From JAHFJU01 sp964354865 (GTDB taxonomy: Bacteria > Patescibacteriota > Gracilibacteria > UBA1369 > UM-FILTER-53-11), in the NCBI GenBank assembly GCA_964354865.1, contig CAYHBN010000014.1, positions 1 to 24,507 on the forward strand: a stretch of 24,507 bases of DNA. The letters run 5' to 3'. This document shows positions 8,767 through 14,470 of this stretch, in pieces. Each line of letters begins with the position of its first letter. Position 1 is the first letter of the stretch. The notes under the pieces were generated by a model. It saw only the letters and a program-made list of their open reading frames with translations. It ran no database searches and was not told the DNA's origin. The position numbers and the translations under genes are program-made.

Positions 8767-10296
8767 ATGGAAACCCAATCACCCTCAGTTTTTTCGAAAG
8801 CATTCATCATTGCAGGAGTTTCGGCCGTGCTCGGCCTTTGTTTTGATTATTTTTTCTTTGGCAAAGGAACCGGCATTTCGTTCCCTCTCTACATTGCACT
8901 CGCCGTTATCGGATTATTTATTATTGGTGAAGTATATCGGCGTCCACTTGAGAAAAAAATATACTGGCTTTTTATTCCCATCGCGTTTTTCAGCACGATG
9001 GTTTTTGTACGTGATAGCGATTTGTTAACGGTTATGAATATCGGCGCGAGCTTTTTACTCCTCTTATTAATTGCGCGCATTTCGTTTGCCAGATCGCTTC
9101 AAAGCCTTCTTCTGAAAGACTATGTAAAAGCCTGTTTTTTGCCATTCGCATTTTTGCGTCCGTTTTTTCAAACTATCGGTGATCTAGTTTCGCTCCGTGG
9201 AATCAGCAAAGATAAAAACGTCACTTCACAAATTACAAAAGGAATCATTATGACGGTGCCGGTACTTATTGTGTTCGTTTTGCTTTTCTCTTCAGCAGAT
9301 TTGATGTTCCATAAATATTTATTGGATATTGTGAATATTAAAATCGATACCGAAACGATAATACGTACCTTCTTTATTTGTTCTTCAGCCGGAATATTTT
9401 TAGGAGCGTATGCGTATCTTTTCCGCAAGAATGAAGAACCGCCACTCACTCCTCAAATTCCAAACGCAAAAATCGGACACATAGAAACCTCAATTCTTCT
9501 TGGGTCGGTTAATGCTCTCTTCTTTGCGTTTATCCTACTGCAAATTGCCTACTTATTTGGCAATCACGAGACTATTGCAGTCGAAGGATTTACCTACGCG
9601 AGTTACGCCCATCGTGGTTTTTTTCAATTGATAGCCGTCGCTGTCATTTCGTTCCTTATGCTTCTGGGTACTGAAAAATACATTACTAAAAATAATGGAT
9701 CACACAACGTGTTGTTTAAAATCCTTTCAAGCACACTCATTGTGCAGGTTATTCTTATTATGGCATCGGCGTTTATTCGTTTATCGCTCTATGAAGATGC
9801 ATACGGATTCACCGTTCTTCGACTCTTCAGCCACTCATTTATTATTTTCCTGGCGGTTGTTTTCTGTATTTTACTTTATAAAATTTTTATAGATTCACGA
9901 GAAAACACACTCGCCTTTCGCATATTTATTGCAGTTGTGACGTTCTCGTTCGTAATGAATATTCTCAACCCAGACGCGTTTATTGCGCGAAAAAATGTTG
10001 AGCGATTTATTGAAACCGAAAAACTCGACGAATATTACATGACCTCACTTTCTGCAGATGCGATTCCCGAAAGTATTAAAATTTTAGACCTACCTGAAAG
10101 CACGAAAAAATTTGATTTTATGAGCAACTTAAGTTGGCGCGCTCAAGAAATAGTAAATAACGCGAAAAATGCACCGTGGCAGGCGACACATATTTCTCGA
10201 ATAAATGCGCGCAAAATCCTCGAGGCAAAGGCAAAAGATTTGCCAACCGAACCGACGTATAGAAGCGATGGGTACTCCGAGGTGTATGCAGATTAA
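8767..10296 (+). CDS. DUF4173/DUF4153-type polytopic membrane protein
   Basis: A 509-residue integral membrane protein with about eleven hydrophobic segments, the first at residues 12-32 and the last around 395-412. Family-like motifs lie in the second half: FTYASYAHRGFFQLIAVAV, then RLSLYEDAYGFTVLRLFSH, then NPDAFIARKNVERF. A soluble tail follows, starting KLDEYYMTSLSADAIPES and running to the C-terminus. These match my memory of DUF4173 proteins, whose biochemical role is not established; they occur next to regulators and envelope genes. The upstream gap is 28 bases with its own TATAAT box. It is probably a single-gene unit, since the next gene also has its own -10 box. Family assignment is good, function unknown. 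Confidence 0.82.
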   Translation: METQSPSVFSKAFIIAGVSAVLGLCFDYFFFGKGTGISFPLYIALAVIGLFIIGEVYRRPLEKKIYWLFIPIAFFSTMVFVRDSDLLTVMNIGASFLLLLLIARISFARSLQSLLLKDYVKACFLPFAFLRPFFQTIGDLVSLRGISKDKNVTSQITKGIIMTVPVLIVFVLLFSSADLMFHKYLLDIVNIKIDTETIIRTFFICSSAGIFLGAYAYLFRKNEEPPLTPQIPNAKIGHIETSILLGSVNALFFAFILLQIAYLFGNHETIAVEGFTYASYAHRGFFQLIAVAVISFLMLLGTEKYITKNNGSHNVLFKILSSTLIVQVILIMASAFIRLSLYEDAYGFTVLRLFSHSFIIFLAVVFCILLYKIFIDSRENTLAFRIFIAVVTFSFVMNILNPDAFIARKNVERFIETEKLDEYYMTSLSADAIPESIKILDLPESTKKFDFMSNLSWRAQEIVNNAKNAPWQATHISRINARKILEAKAKDLPTEPTYRSDGYSEVYAD

Positions 10297-10328
10297 TAAA
10301 GGCTCGCGCAAAACGGGGCTCTTTTTGG

Positions 10329-10334
10329 TATACT
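10329..10334 (+). promoter_or_regulatory. Extended -10 box of the nucleotidyltransferase gene, leaderless type
   Basis: TGG-TATACT followed by six bases and the ATG at 10341. The 44-base gap after the membrane-protein gene holds no convincing terminator hairpin. Confidence 0.55.
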
Positions 10335-10340
10335 CAAACT

Positions 10341-10745
10341 ATGCAGGCGGCTATCAATCAAAAAGAACTCAAAAAAATCCTCTCTGACTCGGGAGTGATT
10401 TTTGGATACCTTTTCGGCTCACGCGCAGAAGACCGCGCAATTGAATCGAGCGATTACGATTTTGCATTTTTTCTCAAAGAGAAATCGCCGATAAAACGCT
10501 TTAAAATTCGTCTATTACTTTCAGAAAAGCTCGCGCGAATTTTGAAAAAAAATGTCGACGTGGTTATTCTGAATGACACTCGTTCCCTTACTTTAGCCTA
10601 TTCAATCGTGAGCAAAGGCGAGCTAATAATCGATGAGCAAATTGATTTCCGGCAAAATTACGAGCTACGAATCATGTGTGAATACGAGGATTTTCTACCC
10701 ATGTTAAACGACTTCAATAAAGCATACCTCGAACGCAGTACATAG
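10341..10745 (+). CDS. MNT-type (MntA-like) nucleotidyltransferase-domain protein
   Basis: A 134-residue minimal nucleotidyltransferase of the pol-beta superfamily. The core GYLFGSRAEDRAIESSDYD (about 22-40) gives the GS motif (G26-S27) and two metal-binding aspartates (D38, D40); a third lies in NVDVVILND (D73). In known MntA/HepT pairs the MNT protein is the antitoxin, adding AMP groups to a HEPN-domain toxin. No HEPN gene lies on either side here, so this copy is solitary, or its partner has been lost or is elsewhere. All three acidic residues remain, so it may still be active on another target. The TAG overlaps the proposed -35 region of the next gene. Confidence 0.85.
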   Translation: MQAAINQKELKKILSDSGVIFGYLFGSRAEDRAIESSDYDFAFFLKEKSPIKRFKIRLLLSEKLARILKKNVDVVILNDTRSLTLAYSIVSKGELIIDEQIDFRQNYELRIMCEYEDFLPMLNDFNKAYLERST

Positions 10746-10771
10746 ACGGGGGGGGGCTTCTATGCTATAGT
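10743..10771 (+). promoter_or_regulatory. Promoter with a G9 homopolymer in the spacer, upstream of the small S-layer-like protein
   Basis: A weak -35 box TAGACG (10743-10748) and an extended -10 box TGC-TATAGT (hexamer 10766-10771) are separated by exactly 17 bases. Nine consecutive G residues (10748-10756) fill the left half of that spacer. Gain or loss of one G would shift the spacer to 18 or 16. The -35 call is weak (4 of 6 matches); the -10 box is good. Predicted start of transcription is near 10778, leaving a 28-base AT-rich leader. Confidence 0.5.
10748..10756 (+). repeat. Homopolymeric tract of nine G
   Basis: Nine G in a row directly after the nucleotidyltransferase stop codon; I noticed no longer G or C run elsewhere in the window. 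Such tracts are prone to slipped-strand mispairing and also to sequencing error. Confidence 0.95.
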
Positions 10772-10805
10772 TTAGATAGCAAATATTATTAATTAACAAA
10801 AAAAT

Positions 10806-11399
10806 ATGAAAAATACAAAGATGTTTGTTGCTCTCGGTGCATGTGCAGTCGTTATTGCAGTAGGTGCATTTAGTTACTTCGGCGGGAATGGTGCATTTCA
10901 AGGAAGAATTGCTCCAGGGCCCTTTCAACGAGTAGCTCCAGTGGCCCCATTGGTTGCAAGACTAGCGGCGAATGGAGTCGATCGTATGCTCACGAATGGG
11001 AGAAATTTCATCTATGGTGTAACTGTTTCAGCGAATAATGCGGATGCAGTTCTAAATAAGTTAACATTTTCAGTTAATGGCAATTTTGATGCAGGTGATA
11101 CTATCAACTCTGTAACGCTCTCGGATGAGAACGGCCCACAAGCATTCATGATTACCAATGCTGCAGGACAAAATATTAACAATAATGCAGTCGACCTTAC
11201 GGGTGCAAATGTTCAATTAAACGACAAAATCACAGTATTATTCCCAACTGTCGGAGTAAAAATTCCTGCAAAAATATCTAAAACGTATTATTTGAATGTT
11301 AACGTTGCCGGAGCAGGTATTGGCAATACACTTTCAACAGGATTGGTTGGCATGAATGATGTAAATACTGTTTTACCTAGACATGATTTATCGTTCTAA
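10806..11399 (+). CDS. Small membrane-anchored or secreted protein with one S-layer-type beta-sandwich domain
   Basis: 197 residues: an N-terminal hydrophobic segment (about 6-25, MFVALGACAVVIAVGAFSYF) acts as signal or anchor, followed by a Gly/Pro/Ala linker and one beta-rich domain (about 47-197). The domain matches the last domain of the 1541-residue surface protein in this window. IYGVTVSANN aligns with VYGVNVTANG there, LNKLTFSVNGNFDAGDT with LKRLAFTLNASVDTADT, and TYYLNVNVAGAGIGNTLS with SYYLEATVGGASTGNNLS. Both proteins end in LSF. No Shine-Dalgarno motif is seen; the ATG follows an A-rich stretch. It has its own promoter with a poly-G spacer and its own terminator, so it is a monocistronic unit. 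I infer a surface role as partner or substitute for S-layer subunits. Confidence 0.82.
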   Translation: MKNTKMFVALGACAVVIAVGAFSYFGGNGAFQGRIAPGPFQRVAPVAPLVARLAANGVDRMLTNGRNFIYGVTVSANNADAVLNKLTFSVNGNFDAGDTINSVTLSDENGPQAFMITNAAGQNINNNAVDLTGANVQLNDKITVLFPTVGVKIPAKISKTYYLNVNVAGAGIGNTLSTGLVGMNDVNTVLPRHDLSF

Positions 11400-11422
11400 A
11401 TAGCCCGAACTAAATACATTAC

Positions 11423-11460
11423 AAAAAGAACCTCATTATTACCATAGTGAGGTTCTTTTT
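11423..11460 (+). terminator. Rho-independent terminator (symmetrical)
   Basis: A 13-base perfect stem, AAAAAGAACCTCA (11423-11435) with TGAGGTTCTTTTT (11448-11460), around a 12-base loop, followed by T. It lies 23 bases after the stop of the small surface protein. The A-run and T-run allow function in both directions. Confidence 0.9.
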
Positions 11461-11578
11461 TAGACCAGTATTCCGTTTACCATAAGCCTACCGCAAAAGA
11501 CATGTCAGATTCCGTTCATAGTTAGTTCATACAGGTGTGATACAGATATTCGAGCTTCTTTTTATTCATGTGACGTGT

Positions 11579-11595
11579 GGTAAAATAACTTTACC
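11579..11595 (+). promoter_or_regulatory. Inverted repeat over the -10 box of the toxin-antitoxin remnant
   Basis: GGTAAA-ataac-TTTACC is a perfect 6-base inverted repeat. TAAAAT inside it (11581-11586), preceded by TGG, can serve as an extended -10 box. An operator placed on the promoter is what self-repressing type II toxin-antitoxin units usually have. The ATG lies 14 bases after the repeat. Confidence 0.45.
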
Positions 11596-11609
11596 CATAT
11601 CAAACATTT

Positions 11610-11762
11610 ATGCCTAAATCTCTTAACAAATCGCCAACAAAAGCTGATATAGCTCGTGCTAAGCGTTTTCTTAAAAGCATAATTATCAAAGGCAAATCAA
11701 AAGAAAGCGCTTTTGAATTATTAATGAAAGAGAAATATGGGAACGATTGGACTAACGATTGA
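11610..11762 (+). CDS. Small antitoxin-like protein (50 residues)
   Basis: Reads MPKSLNKSPTKADIARAKRF at the start and ends in EKYGNDWTND; a basic N-terminal half and an acidic, tryptophan-containing tail. The next reading frame, which begins like a PIN-domain toxin, overlaps its end by 26 bases, the typical order of antitoxin then toxin. No family is recognised with certainty; the antitoxin role is inferred from size, charge, overlap and the inverted repeat on its promoter. The frame is intact although the toxin downstream is broken. Confidence 0.6.
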   Translation: MPKSLNKSPTKADIARAKRFLKSIIIKGKSKESAFELLMKEKYGNDWTND

Positions 11763-11975
11763 TACTTCCTTTCTTGTGAGTTTAATTTAATAGGATTTAA
11801 AACATCAGACTATCTCATACTTTGTACTGCGCTCGCGCTCGATGGATACATACTCACCTTCGACAAGAAATTCCGCCGAAATGCGGGTAAAAGTTATGAA
11901 AAAATTGTGTATGCCGACTCAAAAGATGCCGAATTTTCATCTGATGTTCGCAATTTTTCAAAATTTCTGAAATAA
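11737..11975 (+). pseudogene. PIN-domain toxin remnant with central deletion and frame change
   Basis: The 5' part (ATG at 11737) encodes MGTIGLTIDTSFLVSLI and then stops at 11788-11790; this is the first strand of a PIN domain with its first catalytic aspartate. The 3' part continues in another frame to a TAA at 11973-11975. It contains TSDYLILCTALALDGYILTF followed by DKKFRR, which fits the C-terminal half of a PIN domain with its later acidic residues. Together they account for about 75 codons, against roughly 130 in a normal PIN toxin (VapC-like RNase). So the middle is missing and the halves are out of frame. The RNase is presumably dead. A sequencing error alone cannot explain it because sequence is missing as well. 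Confidence 0.7.
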
Positions 11976-11982
11976 TCGGCGC

Positions 11983-13284
11983 ATGTCAAAAAATTCTGCT
12001 AAATCTGTTTCGAAAAAATCGCCTGCACCTCTTACTACCGTAAACCCCTTACTCGCCGCCCAAGGCGCTCTTAACGTCGCACTCGCAGAATCACACATGG
12101 GTCCACTCATGACGATTCGTGAACGTTTTTCAAAAGAGAAACCGTTTAAAAATATGCGTATTGGAATGGCATTGCACGTTACCAAAGAAACCGCGGTGCT
12201 CGTTGAAACGCTCGTGGCAGGTGGCGCAAAAGTGACACTCGCAAGCTGTAATCCCCTTTCTACACAAGACGATGTATCACATTATTTGAATAAAAAAGGA
12301 GTTGCAACCTACGCATACAAAGGCGAGTCAACGGCCGACTACTACGCATTTATTAAAAAAGTTATTGAGTCAAAACCAAACATTACGATCGACGATGGCT
12401 GCGATCTTGTGTACGAAATCCATCAAAATCACCCACAGTTAATTGGCGATATTTTAGGAGGATGTGAAGAAACGACGACAGGCGTTCTTCGTTTAAAGGC
12501 AATGGAAAAAGAGGGCGCGCTCAAGTATCCCGTAGTAGCGGTCAACGACAACAAAACCAAGCACCTTTTTGATAATTATTACGGAACAGGTCAGTCAACT
12601 TGGGACGGCATTATTCGTGCGACAAATATTTTGATTGCAGGAAAAACAGTTGTCGTCGCTGGTTACGGGTCATGTGGTCGCGGTGTCGCATTACGCTCAC
12701 AAGGAATGGGCGCTCACGTAATTGTGACCGAGGTAGATGCAGTTCGCGCACTGCAAGCACATATGGATGGATACATGGTCATGCCAATGAGTGAAGCAGC
12801 GAGCCTTGGCGATGTGTTTATAACGGTCACCGGAGACAAACACGTTATTGACTCAGCTCACATGAGAAAAATGAAATCCGGGGCAATTTTGGCCAATAGC
12901 GGGCACTTTAATAGCGAGATAAATCTCGATGCGCTCGAAAAAATGAAGAAGTCGAAAAAAACGATTCGTCCATTCATGGTTGAGTATACCGTTGGTGCGA
13001 AAAAAATCTACGTTCTTGGCGAAGGCAGATTGATCAACTTAGCCGCAGCAGAAGGCCATCCATCAGAGGTTATGGCGCTCTCATTCTGTGGGCAAGCACT
13101 CGCCGCTGAGTGGATTGCAAAAAAACAGAATCCTAAACGAACGCTTACTGCAAACGTCTACACACTTCCCGATTCAGTCGACGTGACGATTGCAAAAACT
13201 GCACTTAAGTCATTTGGCGTTTCAATCGATACCCTCACCGCCGAGCAGAAAAAGTACCTCTCGGGCTGGCAAGAAGGCACGTGA
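11983..13284 (+). CDS. ahcY: Adenosylhomocysteinase (S-adenosylhomocysteine hydrolase)
   Basis: Splits S-adenosylhomocysteine, the by-product of SAM-dependent methylation, into adenosine and homocysteine, using tightly bound NAD. The 433-residue length and motifs fit: MTIRERFSKEKPF at the N-terminus, LASCNPLSTQDDV, the catalytic aspartate region ITIDDGCDLV (134-143), GGCEETTTG (159-167), the lysine in VNDNKTKHLFDNYYGTGQS, and the NAD-binding GYGSCGRGVA (227-236). The short C-terminus ending SGWQEGT lacks the PDHYRY tail of eukaryotic-type enzymes, so it resembles the archaeal/Thermotoga type. The first 35 residues are a basic extension. An AATAAT ends 6 bases before the ATG, possibly another leaderless promoter overlapping the toxin remnant's stop. 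Confidence 0.95.
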   Translation: MSKNSAKSVSKKSPAPLTTVNPLLAAQGALNVALAESHMGPLMTIRERFSKEKPFKNMRIGMALHVTKETAVLVETLVAGGAKVTLASCNPLSTQDDVSHYLNKKGVATYAYKGESTADYYAFIKKVIESKPNITIDDGCDLVYEIHQNHPQLIGDILGGCEETTTGVLRLKAMEKEGALKYPVVAVNDNKTKHLFDNYYGTGQSTWDGIIRATNILIAGKTVVVAGYGSCGRGVALRSQGMGAHVIVTEVDAVRALQAHMDGYMVMPMSEAASLGDVFITVTGDKHVIDSAHMRKMKSGAILANSGHFNSEINLDALEKMKKSKKTIRPFMVEYTVGAKKIYVLGEGRLINLAAAEGHPSEVMALSFCGQALAAEWIAKKQNPKRTLTANVYTLPDSVDVTIAKTALKSFGVSIDTLTAEQKKYLSGWQEGT

Positions 13285-13288
13285 GGTA

Positions 13289-14338
13289 CTAAAGCACCTG
13301 ATACCGCGTTGCCCTGCCTAATCCCAATTTTTCAATCCTCTTCATTTTGAGAAGTTTAGAGAGAACCTGATTTATTGTGGGACGTGCAACATGTGTGTGT
13401 ACCGCAATTTCAAGAGGAGAAGCCGTCCCGACTTTTTTAAGATACTCCCACACAAGCAACTGATTTATTGAAAGAAACTTATCTACGTTATCTTCTGAAA
13501 TATATGCAACAGCCAGTTGTGCTTGTTTCTCACATACAGATAAAAAAAACTCAAGCCATGCAACAAGTGTCTCGTTTTTTGTTCCGAACGAAGTTTGTGT
13601 TCGCCGTAGTGCTACATAGTATTCAGATTTATTTTCTTCAACTAATTTTTCATGTGAAACGTACGGCACATACGCGTACCCAGCTTTTAAGAGCAGTAAA
13701 TTTGTTAGAACACGAGACAATCTTCCGTTACCATCTTGAAAAGGATGTATCTTTAAAAATTCAACAACGAAATTCGCAATAACAAGCAGTGGATGTTTTT
13801 CATTTTCATCAAGTTTTCGATTGGTCCACTCAATAATCTCGCTCATTTCTTTTGCTACCAGAAAAGGCGGAGTTGTTTTAAATACAACGGCAATTTCATT
13901 ACCAAATCTATCGAACATACCGACTTTATTCTCAAGTTTTTTATATTCGCCCAAATGCGCTTTGTCTTTATCTACATATTTCAAAAGCTCTTTATGAAGG
14001 TGTTTAATAGAATTTTCTGTTAACGGAATATGTTCGAAATTTTCAAAAACGATGGTGAGCAGCTCAAAATATCCCTTTACCTCAGAGGCATCTCGATCTT
14101 TAAATTTATGTACCGAAAGACCTCTCATTAATTTTTCAACATCTTCATCGGTTAAATTAGAGCCTTCAATTCGGGTTGAAGCACCGGAAGAAGTAATTAA
14201 TACTGACTGCTTAAGCCGACCAAGGATTTGTGGGCTAAGTGAAGCTCCTCCTATCCAGTGACCTTTCAACTCATCGATCTTGGCTAACCTTCGCCATATT
14301 ATTTCTGGAAGATCGCTAAATCTGTCATCGAATCTCAT
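13289..14338 (-). CDS. Fic-family protein (class II) with C-terminal winged helix
   Basis: Fic proteins transfer AMP, or sometimes other groups, to hydroxyl side chains of target proteins. The 349 residues contain the full catalytic loop HPFQDGNGRLSR (H198 to R209) with the catalytic histidine and the metal-binding aspartate. An autoinhibitory motif STRIEG (S54, E58, G59) precedes the Fic core, which defines class II. The N-terminal region matches Fic_N (SPQILGRLKQSVLITSSGAS). The last 65 residues form a winged-helix-like domain (LVWEYLKKVGTASPLEIAVH), common in this group and possibly DNA-binding. There is no antitoxin gene beside it, consistent with inhibition in cis. Its stop is 4 bases from that of ahcY. 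Its target is unknown. Confidence 0.92.
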   Translation of the reverse strand: MRFDDRFSDLPEIIWRRLAKIDELKGHWIGGASLSPQILGRLKQSVLITSSGASTRIEGSNLTDEDVEKLMRGLSVHKFKDRDASEVKGYFELLTIVFENFEHIPLTENSIKHLHKELLKYVDKDKAHLGEYKKLENKVGMFDRFGNEIAVVFKTTPPFLVAKEMSEIIEWTNRKLDENEKHPLLVIANFVVEFLKIHPFQDGNGRLSRVLTNLLLLKAGYAYVPYVSHEKLVEENKSEYYVALRRTQTSFGTKNETLVAWLEFFLSVCEKQAQLAVAYISEDNVDKFLSINQLLVWEYLKKVGTASPLEIAVHTHVARPTINQVLSKLLKMKRIEKLGLGRATRYQVL

Positions 14339-14343
14339 ATAAC

Positions 14344-14363
14344 GATTATATAAGATTATATAA
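14344..14363 (+). repeat. Two tandem copies of a 10-base unit in the Fic promoter
   Basis: GATTATATAA occurs twice head to tail (14344-14353, 14354-14363), followed by a partial third copy GATTG. One helical-turn period could make it a protein-binding site, or it may be simple AT-rich promoter sequence. Confidence 0.6.
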
Positions 14364-14373
14364 GATTGTGCAA
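14345..14373 (-). promoter_or_regulatory. Promoter of the Fic gene, leaderless type
   Basis: On the minus strand TTGCAC (plus 14368-14373) and TATAAT (plus 14345-14350) are spaced by 17 bases, and the -10 box ends 6 bases before the ATG at 14338. It is the clearest promoter of the leaderless kind in the window. The spacer contains a second copy of the 10-base repeat that forms the -10 box. Confidence 0.65.
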
Positions 14374-14409
14374 GATAACCCCCGGGCCCCTAAATGAAAC
14401 AACTCAACC

Positions 14410-14438
14410 TTGACAGAATTAACAAATGCTTATATGGT
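14410..14438 (+). promoter_or_regulatory. Promoter of the MopE-repeat protein gene
   Basis: A consensus TTGACA (14410-14415), a 17-base spacer and TATGGT (14433-14438). A second possible -10 box, TATAAA (14454-14459), ends 11 bases before the ATG at 14471. Confidence 0.55.
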
Positions 14439-14470
14439 TCTAGCCCATCTTTGTATAAATAGACACACCT

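Noticed and set aside
10746..10805. HEPN partner gene for the MNT protein
   Set aside because: The gap has only 60 bases, and the flanking genes are clearly of other families.
14344..14368. Tandem repeat as a CRISPR-like array
   Set aside because: Units are 10 bases, directly adjacent, without spacers, and only two full copies exist.
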